6,722 nucleotides of DNA from contig CBDURC010000168.1 in assembly GCA_965369635.1 (NCBI GenBank), positions 1 to 6,722 on the forward strand, in the 5' to 3' direction. The notes below the pieces were generated by a model. That model saw nothing but the letters and a program-made list of their open reading frames with translations. It did not search any database and was not told where the DNA came from. The translations under genes and the position numbers were made by a program. This DNA is from UBA3071 sp965369635. Lineage in GTDB: Bacteria > Chloroflexota > Anaerolineae > UBA3071. Every line of letters starts with the position of its first letter. The first letter of the stretch is position 1. Shown one piece after another: positions 1 to 4,586 of the stretch.

Positions 1-74
1 GGCAGATCGGCCAGCAACTGGCGGTATTCCCGCACTTTGCCCGCATTGTGAGTGGCAACCAGTAGTTTGCGCAT
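1..74 (-). CDS. rdgB: RdgB/HAM1-family XTP/dITP pyrophosphatase, N-terminal fragment
   Basis: This is the start of a minus-strand gene that runs off the left edge; 24 residues are visible. They contain LVATHNAGKVREY, the amino-terminal signature of the RdgB/HAM1 (non-canonical purine NTP pyrophosphatase) family. In that family the T/S-x-N-x-x-K motif (here T8, N10, K13) contacts the nucleotide. The enzyme hydrolyses XTP, dITP and ITP to monophosphates plus pyrophosphate in the cytoplasm and keeps deaminated purines out of DNA and RNA. The ATG (complement of 72-74) fits the family start, with a loose purine-rich GGTGAAG just upstream as ribosome-binding site. A strong promoter on the same strand lies at 111-139, giving a leader of about 30 bases. 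The motif is distinctive although only about an eighth of a typical 195-200 aa protein is present. Confidence 0.88.
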   Translation of the reverse strand, partial: MRKLLVATHNAGKVREYRQLLADL

Positions 75-110
75 TGTCCATCTTCACCGTTCGTTGATAT
101 CGTCACAGCC

Positions 111-139
111 ATTGTACCATTCCCCTGCCAGGCTGTCAA
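111..139 (-). promoter_or_regulatory. Sigma-A-type promoter for rdgB
   Basis: Read on the minus strand this is TTGACA (complement of 134-139), a 17-base spacer, then TACAAT (complement of 111-116). TGG directly before the -10 forms an extended -10 element. The -35 is a perfect consensus and the -10 has one mismatch. Predicted transcription start is near base 104, about 30 bases before the rdgB ATG. This is one of the best promoter matches in the window and it points straight at rdgB. Confidence 0.8.
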
Positions 140-167
140 CAGTTCGTCACGCGGCCGTCGGAGTGGC

Positions 168-189
168 TATGCTGGGCATCAAGAGCATA
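168..189. repeat. 22-bp inverted repeat between the divergent promoters, possible operator
   Basis: TATGCT at 168-173 is mirrored by AGCATA at 184-189 with a 10-base spacer, so the arm centres are 16 bases apart. It lies between the two -35 boxes and ends 7 bases before the tsaE -35. That position suits a dimeric regulator, perhaps an activator of the plus promoter. The symmetry is seen directly; the regulatory role is inference, and 6-bp arms can occur by chance. Confidence 0.3.
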
Positions 190-196
190 TCGCCAG

Positions 197-225
197 TTGT
201 CTCCATCGGCTAATCGGGGTATAAT
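197..225 (+). promoter_or_regulatory. Sigma-A-type promoter for the tsaE-ftsK gene run
   Basis: TTGTCT (197-202), a 17-base spacer and a perfect TATAAT (220-225) form a strong housekeeping promoter. The predicted transcription start is around 231-233. That leaves almost no leader for an ATG at 241 but a normal leader of about 40 bases for the TTG at 274. No later promoter of similar quality was seen, so this is the probable driver of the downstream co-directional genes. Confidence 0.78.
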
Positions 226-259
226 GGTTCCAGATTCGTTATGGCTTGGAGAACGCGGC

Positions 260-265
260 AAGGAA
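260..265 (+). promoter_or_regulatory. Ribosome-binding site that decides the tsaE start
   Basis: AAGGAA at 260-265 sits 8 bases before an in-frame TTG at 274. The upstream in-frame ATG at 241 has no Shine-Dalgarno and lies only about 9 bases after the predicted transcription start. This favours TTG 274 as the initiator. Confidence 0.55.
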
Positions 266-273
266 TCGGACAC

Positions 274-774
274 TTGTTGGTCGAAGATCTCGCCCTGAAA
301 TTGACCAGCAGCAGCGCGGCTGAGACGCAGCGACTCGGCGACCAGTTGGGGCAACTCCTGCGGCCTGGCCACGTCGTTGCCCTGGTCGGCGAGTTGGGCG
401 CGGGCAAGACCTGTCTGACACAGGGCATCGCCCGCGGGCTGGGCGTGGAGGAGTCTGTCACCAGCCCCACGTTCATCATGGTCAATGAGTATGGCATCGC
501 TGACGGCGTGGCGTTCTATCACATTGATTGCTACCGTTTCGATGAAAACGGTGTGGCCGAAGCACTAGCCATCGGCATGGACGAACTGCTGGGCAGTGAT
601 GGCATCTGCGTGGTGGAATGGGCCGAACGCATCGAGCCGCTTCTTCCGCATGAACACCTGACCGTGTCTCTGGTCTACGTAGACCACACGACGCGACATC
701 TACAATTCGTAGCTTCCGGCGAAGGGCACATTGCCCTGCTGAATGGTCTGAAAGCTCTAAGGGTCGAGAGTTGA
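274..774 (+). CDS. tsaE: tRNA threonylcarbamoyladenosine biosynthesis ATPase TsaE
   Basis: TsaE is the small P-loop ATPase that drives the TsaB-TsaD complex in making N6-threonylcarbamoyladenosine at A37 of ANN-decoding tRNAs. Numbered from TTG 274 (166 aa), the Walker A motif GELGAGKT is at 39-46 with K45. It is followed by the switch-like TSPTF at 63-67, HIDCYRF around D85, and VVEWAERI with E115-W116 near the C-terminus. All are family hallmarks in the usual order, and the length is typical (about 150-165 aa). An in-frame ATG at 241 would add 11 residues (177 aa). I prefer TTG because of the AAGGAA site and because family members usually begin just before the LTSSS strand. It is the first gene behind the 197-225 promoter, and tsaB follows after 75 bases. 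Confidence 0.93.
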   Translation: MLVEDLALKLTSSSAAETQRLGDQLGQLLRPGHVVALVGELGAGKTCLTQGIARGLGVEESVTSPTFIMVNEYGIADGVAFYHIDCYRFDENGVAEALAIGMDELLGSDGICVVEWAERIEPLLPHEHLTVSLVYVDHTTRHLQFVASGEGHIALLNGLKALRVES

Positions 775-780
775 GGAGGT
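774..780 (+). promoter_or_regulatory. Orphan perfect Shine-Dalgarno after tsaE
   Basis: AGGAGGT is fully complementary to the 16S rRNA 3' end and overlaps the last base of the tsaE stop codon. No ATG, GTG or TTG follows within usable distance; the next gene, tsaB, starts 69 bases later beyond a repeat tract. It may be a displaced tsaB ribosome-binding site. Confidence 0.4.
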
Positions 781-784
781 CAGG

Positions 785-825
785 GTTCGGCGTTCAGGAC
801 CGGATTCCGAACTCCGAACTTCGGA
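785..825. repeat. Degenerate 7-nt-period repeat tract (TTCGG/CCGAA units)
   Basis: The tract reads as near-heptads: GTTCGGC, GTTCAGG, a 6-base ACCGGA, TTCCGAA, CTCCGAA, CTTCGGA. The units occur in both orientations, so the region is rich in inverted pairs: 783-790 with 807-814, 806-811 with 820-825, and a 13-base palindrome at 813-825. It fills most of the tsaE-tsaB gap. There is no T-tract, so it is not an intrinsic terminator. It looks like a small intergenic repeat element rather than coding sequence. Confidence 0.5.
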
Positions 826-849
826 CGTGAGACCTGGAAACCCGGTTCC

Positions 850-1551
850 ATGTTACTTGCGCTTGACACAGCAACTCGGCTGGCTAGCATCGCTCTGTAC
901 GATGGCCAGCAACTGCTTTCCGAAGCCACTTGGCATTCTGCTCGGCGGCACACTGTGGAGTTGATGCCGCGCGTCGTTCAGATGCTGGAACAGGCCGAAC
1001 TGAAGCCACAGTCGCTCAGCGCTGTGGCTGTGACGCTGGGTCCTGGCTCCTTCACTGGACTGCGCGTCGCCCTCAGCGTGGCCAAGGGACTGGCCGTCGC
1101 TCACGATCTGGCGCTGCTGGGCGTGCCGACGCTGGACGTCGTCGCCTATCCGCACCGCTGGCAGCCGCTGCCGGTCTGCGCGCTGGTGCAGGCAGGCCGG
1201 AGGCGAGTCTGCTGGGCGCTGTATGGCTGGGAAGAAGACCTGTGGCAGCCCAACGGGGAATACCTCCTCTCAACAGTGGCAGAGGTGGTGGCAAGGGTCG
1301 CTGCTACCGGCCAAGAGACCCTGTTCGCTGGGGAGATATGGCATGGTGCCTCTGCCGCGTTGCAGGAGGGACTAGGGGAACAGGTGCGGTTGGCTTCGCC
1401 TGCGCTGACGCTGCGCCGTGCGGGGTACCTGGCCGAACTGGCCTGGGCGCGCTATCAGCGCGGCGAGCAGGACGATCCGACATCCCTGTCGCCCATCTAC
1501 CTGCATGAACCGGCCATCGCCAAGGGGCGGAGTCCACGAGCAAAGCCATGA
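850..1551 (+). CDS. tsaB: tRNA threonylcarbamoyladenosine biosynthesis protein TsaB
   Basis: TsaB is the ASKHA-fold scaffold subunit that pairs with TsaD and TsaE to make t6A37 in tRNA; it lacks catalysis of its own. The protein opens with MLLALDTAT, the first phosphate-loop-like strand. It continues with the H34-T-x-x-LMP region and the highly conserved GPGSFTGLR at 64-72, and ends with SPIYLHEP near 214-221, the usual TsaB C-terminal signature. The length of 233 aa matches the family (E. coli 231). The central D-A-R-x-x-E-V-Y motif is altered: residues 114-121 read QAGRRRVC, so the leading Asp and following Glu are missing. The ribosome-binding site is poor (GGAAA about 9 bases upstream). 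The stop overlaps the rimI start as ATGA, indicating translational coupling. TsaD and TsaC are not in this window. Confidence 0.94.
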   Translation: MLLALDTATRLASIALYDGQQLLSEATWHSARRHTVELMPRVVQMLEQAELKPQSLSAVAVTLGPGSFTGLRVALSVAKGLAVAHDLALLGVPTLDVVAYPHRWQPLPVCALVQAGRRRVCWALYGWEEDLWQPNGEYLLSTVAEVVARVAATGQETLFAGEIWHGASAALQEGLGEQVRLASPALTLRRAGYLAELAWARYQRGEQDDPTSLSPIYLHEPAIAKGRSPRAKP

Positions 1552-2159
1552 CCACCGCCCGGCAGACACCACCGCCCATCGAGCCGATGCGTCTGAGTGA
1601 CATAGAAGCGGTCATGCGCATCGAGCGGGTGGTGTTTCCCACGCCGTGGTCGCCGCGAGCTTTTCGCTACGACCTGAGCATGGATCGGCATGGCCACTAC
1701 TTCGTGCTGCGCGGCTGGCTGGACGAGATGCCCACGCTCCTGGGCTATGCTGGCTTCTGGCTCTGGGGCGAGGAGGCGCACATCGGCACCATTGCCGTGG
1801 ACCCGCGCTGGCGGCGGTGTGGCCTGGGTGAGTGGATCCTGCTGAGTGTGGTGGAGCAGGCGGCCGCGCTGCAGGCAAAGCTGGCCACTCTGGAGGTGCG
1901 CATGTCCAACACTCCAGCGCAGACGCTCTATCACAGACTGGGGTTTCGGGTGGTTGGCCGCCGCCGCCACTACTACGATGACACAGGCGAGGACGGTCTG
2001 ATTATGACGCTGGAAGGGATACACAGCCCAGCGGTCCAGACAACACTGGAAAGCCGACGGGCCGATGTGCGGAAACGTTTGCAGGAGCGCTTCGCTCCGC
2101 GGACGCAACACGCGACATGCGCCCCGCAGCACATGGCACACCTTCACAGGCAGCATTAG
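1548..2159 (+). CDS. rimI: Ribosomal protein S18-alanine N-acetyltransferase RimI
   Basis: RimI is a GNAT-fold enzyme that transfers acetyl from acetyl-CoA to the N-terminal alanine of ribosomal protein S18. Seen here: an N-terminal RLSDIEAVMRIE helix, FPTPWSP at 30-36, IAVDP at 82-86, and the CoA pyrophosphate loop RRCGLG at 89-94. LEVRMSN around 115-121 and LYHRLGF at 127-133 follow. E116 and Y128 correspond to catalytic E103 and Y115 of Salmonella RimI, and the RRRHYYDD stretch (138-145) matches the family. The GNAT domain ends near residue 157. The remaining 46 or so residues are a basic, His-rich extension not found in 148-aa E. coli RimI. The start overlaps the tsaB stop by 4 bases and has no good Shine-Dalgarno, so coupling is likely. 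An alternative start at M14 (1587) also lacks one. Pairing with tsaB is a common bacterial arrangement. Confidence 0.9.
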   Translation: MTTARQTPPPIEPMRLSDIEAVMRIERVVFPTPWSPRAFRYDLSMDRHGHYFVLRGWLDEMPTLLGYAGFWLWGEEAHIGTIAVDPRWRRCGLGEWILLSVVEQAAALQAKLATLEVRMSNTPAQTLYHRLGFRVVGRRRHYYDDTGEDGLIMTLEGIHSPAVQTTLESRRADVRKRLQERFAPRTQHATCAPQHMAHLHRQH

Positions 2160-2204
2160 CAGAGCGGATTCAGCCATTTGCAGACTTCATACGGAGAGTA
2201 GTTG

Positions 2205-2825
2205 ATGTCAGACGCAGCCAAGGAACTGGAGAAACTCAATCGGCAGATCGCCGTCTGTCAACAGTGCCAATTGGGGCAGATGCGCACCCGCGCGGTGCCC
2301 GGCGAGGGGCCTCCCGATGCCCAGATCATGTTCATCGGCGAGGCACCCGGTTTCCACGAAGACCGCCAGGGGCGACCCTTCGTGGGCGCCGCGGGCAAGT
2401 TCTTGGATGAGCTGCTCGCGAGCATTGGCCTAAAGCGGGAAGACGTATTCATTGGCAACGTCATCAAGTGCCGGCCGCCCGGCAACCGCGACCCGCGCCC
2501 GGATGAGATCGCTGCTTGCCGTCCCTACCTGGACAAGCAGATCGAGTTGATCCGGCCACGCATCATCGTCACCCTGGGACGCTTTTCCATGGCCCGCTAC
2601 TTCCCGGGAGCCAGTATCTCCCGCATCCATGGCCGGCCCAAGCAGTCGGGAGGCGTGATCTACTACCCCATGTTCCATCCCGCTGCCGCCTTGCATCAGC
2701 CTCGCTGGCGTCCAATGATCGAAGAGGACATGAAGCAGATTCCCAAGCTGCTGACTGAGTTGGAAGGGGTGGATGTGGAGCTGCCAGAGACCGAGGAGAC
2801 GTACGAGCAGATGAACCTGTTATAG
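2205..2825 (+). CDS. udg: Family 4 (iron-sulphur) uracil-DNA glycosylase
   Basis: This enzyme excises uracil from DNA as the first step of base excision repair. The 206-aa protein has the four cysteines of the family 4 4Fe-4S cluster: C18 and C21 (CQQC), C89 (KCRPPGNRDP) and C105 (AACRPYL). The active-site motif GEAPGFHEDRQGRPFVG is at 45-61, and the second motif HPAAAL at 158-163 follows YYPMF. These define family 4 against family 1 (Ung), which lacks the cluster. ATG 2205 is chosen because GGAG at 2193-2196 lies 8 bases upstream; a TTG directly before it is less likely. The acidic C-terminal tail (about 187-206, many Glu) is dispensable-looking. The gene starts 45 bases after rimI and ends 12 bases before the RNase J gene, so all three are probably co-transcribed. 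Confidence 0.95.
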   Translation: MSDAAKELEKLNRQIAVCQQCQLGQMRTRAVPGEGPPDAQIMFIGEAPGFHEDRQGRPFVGAAGKFLDELLASIGLKREDVFIGNVIKCRPPGNRDPRPDEIAACRPYLDKQIELIRPRIIVTLGRFSMARYFPGASISRIHGRPKQSGGVIYYPMFHPAAALHQPRWRPMIEEDMKQIPKLLTELEGVDVELPETEETYEQMNLL

Positions 2826-2837
2826 TCTGGAGACTAC

Positions 2838-4487
2838 ATGAGCGAAAGAGACCGTTTGCGGATCGTTCCGCTGGGTGGCGTAGGCGAGATCGGCAAGAAC
2901 ATGATGACTATCGAGTACGGCGAAGAGATGCTGCTCATCGACGCCGGTCTCATGTTCCCCAAGAACGACATGCTGGGGATTGACATCGTCATTCCCGATA
3001 TCTCCTATGTGGTGGAGCGGCAGGAGCAGCTGCGGGCCATCATCCTCACCCACGGCCACGAAGACCACATCGGTGCGCTGCCCTACGTCCTCTCTGACGT
3101 GAATGCTCCCGTGTACGGCACACGGCTGACGCTCGGCCTGGCCGAGGTGAAGCTGCGGGAGCATCACCTGTTGGATCAAGTTGAACTGCATACCATCAAG
3201 CCGCGCGATGTTCTGCCACTGGGCCCGTTCAGCGTGGAGTTCTTCCACGTGTGCCATTCCATTCCCGACACCGTGGGGCTGGCAATCACCACCCCGGTGG
3301 GGCTGGTGGTGCATTCCGGTGATTTCAAGTTTGACCCCCATCCCGTAGATGGCCAACTGACCGATTATGCCAAACTCCAGGAGCTAGGCAACCGCGGCGT
3401 GTTGCTGTTGCTTTCCGACTCCACCAACACGGAAGCTCCCGGCTCTACCCCCTCGGAGCGGGAGATCGGCGAGACCTTCGACGAGGTGTTCGGCGAGGCG
3501 CAGGGACGGGTGATCGTTGCCACCTTTGCTTCCAACATCTCCCGTGTGCAGCAGGTGATCATCGCTGCCCGCCGCCATGGTCGGCGGGTGGGTTTCGTTG
3601 GCCGTAGCATGGTCAAGAACAGTCGCATGGCCAGCCGTCTGGGCTATCTGGACATTGATCCCCAGGAGTTGTTGACATCGGAGCAGATGAATGGGCTGCC
3701 CGATGAACGGGTCGCCATCGTGTGCACCGGCAGTCAGGGGGAGCCGACCTCGGCGCTGGTGCGTATGGCCAGGGGCGAACATCGACAGATCAACCTGCGC
3801 CGCGGCGATACGGTGATTCTCTCCGCCGATCCCATCCCCGGCAACGAGGAGTTGATCAACCGCACCATTGACAACCTTTTCCGCGCTGGGGCAGATGTGC
3901 ACTACCATCTCCTTTCCCATGTGCATGTTTCGGGGCACGGCAGTCAGGAAGATCAGAAGCTGATGCTCAACCTTACCCAGCCGCGTTACTTCGTCCCCAT
4001 CCACGGCGAGTATCGGCATCTAGTACTGCATTCCCGGTTGGCCAGGGAGAGTGGCATCCCCGAGGAGAACATCTTCGTCCTCGAGAGCGGGCAATCGCTG
4101 GAAGTAGATTCGAGCGGCTGTTTCCTAGGGAAGCGCGTGGCAGCAAGCCGCGTGTTGGTGGACGGTCTGGGGGTGGGCGACGTGGGCCGCGTGGTGCTGC
4201 GGGATCGGCACCACCTGTCCCGTAATGGCTTCCTGGTGGCCATCGTCGTCCTGGACATGGATACCGGTGAGATTCTGGTGGGGCCCGAGATTCTCTCCAG
4301 GGGCTTTGTCTACATGCGGGACAGCGAGGAGCTGATGGAGCTGGCCAAGGAGCAGGTGTGGCAGGCCCTGGAGCACGTGGGTCCCCGCTCGGCGGTGAGT
4401 GCCAAGATCAAGGATGCTCTGGGCGAGTTCTGCTATCAGCAGACCGGCCGACGGCCCGTCATCCTACCTGTGGTCATGGAAGTGTAG
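2838..4487 (+). CDS. rnj: Ribonuclease J
   Basis: RNase J is a metallo-beta-lactamase/beta-CASP ribonuclease with endonuclease and 5'-3' exonuclease activity, acting in mRNA decay and rRNA and other RNA maturation. The 549-aa length matches the family (about 555). Motifs in order: PLGGVGEIGKNM (11-22), the zinc-binding THGHEDHIGAL with H72, H74, D76 and H77, metal-ligand candidates H140 and D162 (HSGDFKFD), and SDSTN at 193-197. The beta-CASP block follows with TFASNISR (229-236) and CTGSQGEP (296-303), then SHVHVSGHGSQED (360-372) and FVPIHGEYRHL with H389. The C-terminal domain has VGDVGRVVLRDRHHLS and GPEILSRGFVY. No catalytic residue is missing. GGAG at 2829-2832, 5 bases before the ATG, supports the start. 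The gene sits 12 bases after udg and 76 bases before ftsK. Confidence 0.97.
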   Translation: MSERDRLRIVPLGGVGEIGKNMMTIEYGEEMLLIDAGLMFPKNDMLGIDIVIPDISYVVERQEQLRAIILTHGHEDHIGALPYVLSDVNAPVYGTRLTLGLAEVKLREHHLLDQVELHTIKPRDVLPLGPFSVEFFHVCHSIPDTVGLAITTPVGLVVHSGDFKFDPHPVDGQLTDYAKLQELGNRGVLLLLSDSTNTEAPGSTPSEREIGETFDEVFGEAQGRVIVATFASNISRVQQVIIAARRHGRRVGFVGRSMVKNSRMASRLGYLDIDPQELLTSEQMNGLPDERVAIVCTGSQGEPTSALVRMARGEHRQINLRRGDTVILSADPIPGNEELINRTIDNLFRAGADVHYHLLSHVHVSGHGSQEDQKLMLNLTQPRYFVPIHGEYRHLVLHSRLARESGIPEENIFVLESGQSLEVDSSGCFLGKRVAASRVLVDGLGVGDVGRVVLRDRHHLSRNGFLVAIVVLDMDTGEILVGPEILSRGFVYMRDSEELMELAKEQVWQALEHVGPRSAVSAKIKDALGEFCYQQTGRRPVILPVVMEV

Positions 4488-4500
4488 GCGCAATACAGTG

Positions 4501-4528
4501 TGGCTGGGAGGGATATGCTCCATAGCCA
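4501..4528 (+). other. Hairpin in the rnj-ftsK gap
   Basis: TGGCT (4501-4505) pairs with AGCCA (4524-4528), and inside it GGAG (4507-4510) pairs with CTCC (4518-4521), leaving a 7-base loop. There is no T-tract after it, so it is not an intrinsic terminator. The paired region covers a Shine-Dalgarno-like GGGAGGG, and the loop contains the ATG of a possible short leader ORF. Its function is unknown. Confidence 0.35.
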
Positions 4529-4586
4529 GAACCAGCAGATGGAACTGCTAAGGCAGCAGGAAGATGGCCAAGAGAGGACGGGGTAA
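4515..4586 (+). CDS. Possible 23-codon leader ORF overlapping the ftsK start
   Basis: The frame opens at ATG 4515, with GGGAGGG at 4506-4512 close upstream (tight spacing of about 3 bases), and closes at TAA 4584-4586. It therefore overlaps the first seven codons of ftsK in another frame. A second in-frame ATG is at 4539. The peptide is rich in Gln (6 of 23) and resembles no family I know. It could be a chance frame or a leader peptide whose translation affects ftsK initiation. The overlap and the hairpins around it are the only support. Confidence 0.2.
   Translation: MLHSQNQQMELLRQQEDGQERTG
4534..4559 (+). promoter_or_regulatory. Mutually exclusive hairpins at the ftsK ribosome-binding site
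   Basis: CTGCT at 4545-4549 can pair with AGCAG upstream (4534-4538, loop of 6 bases) or with an identical AGCAG downstream (4555-4559, loop AAGGC). The second pairing puts the likely ftsK Shine-Dalgarno AAGG (4550-4553) in a tight loop and covers the bases next to the ATG at 4564. The pairings are visible; a switch is inference, and each stem is only 5 bp. Confidence 0.25.

Noticed and set aside
241..243. ATG 241 as the tsaE start
   Set aside because: No ribosome-binding site, almost no leader after the predicted transcription start, and the extra residues do not look like the family N-terminus. It is kept as an alternative.
1587..1589. Internal ATG (M14) as the rimI start
   Set aside because: No Shine-Dalgarno precedes it, and the 4-base ATGA overlap with tsaB at 1548 is a more typical coupled start.
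2084..2098. GC-rich hairpin near the rimI 3' end as a terminator
   Set aside because: It is followed by GC-rich sequence with no T-run and lies inside the open frame.
1497..2177. A 226-codon open frame antisense to rimI
   Set aside because: It overlaps rimI, whose GNAT motifs are unmistakable. The antisense product has no recognisable domain.
4488..4563. Intrinsic terminator after rnj
   Set aside because: Hairpins are present but none is followed by a T-tract, so read-through into ftsK is more likely.
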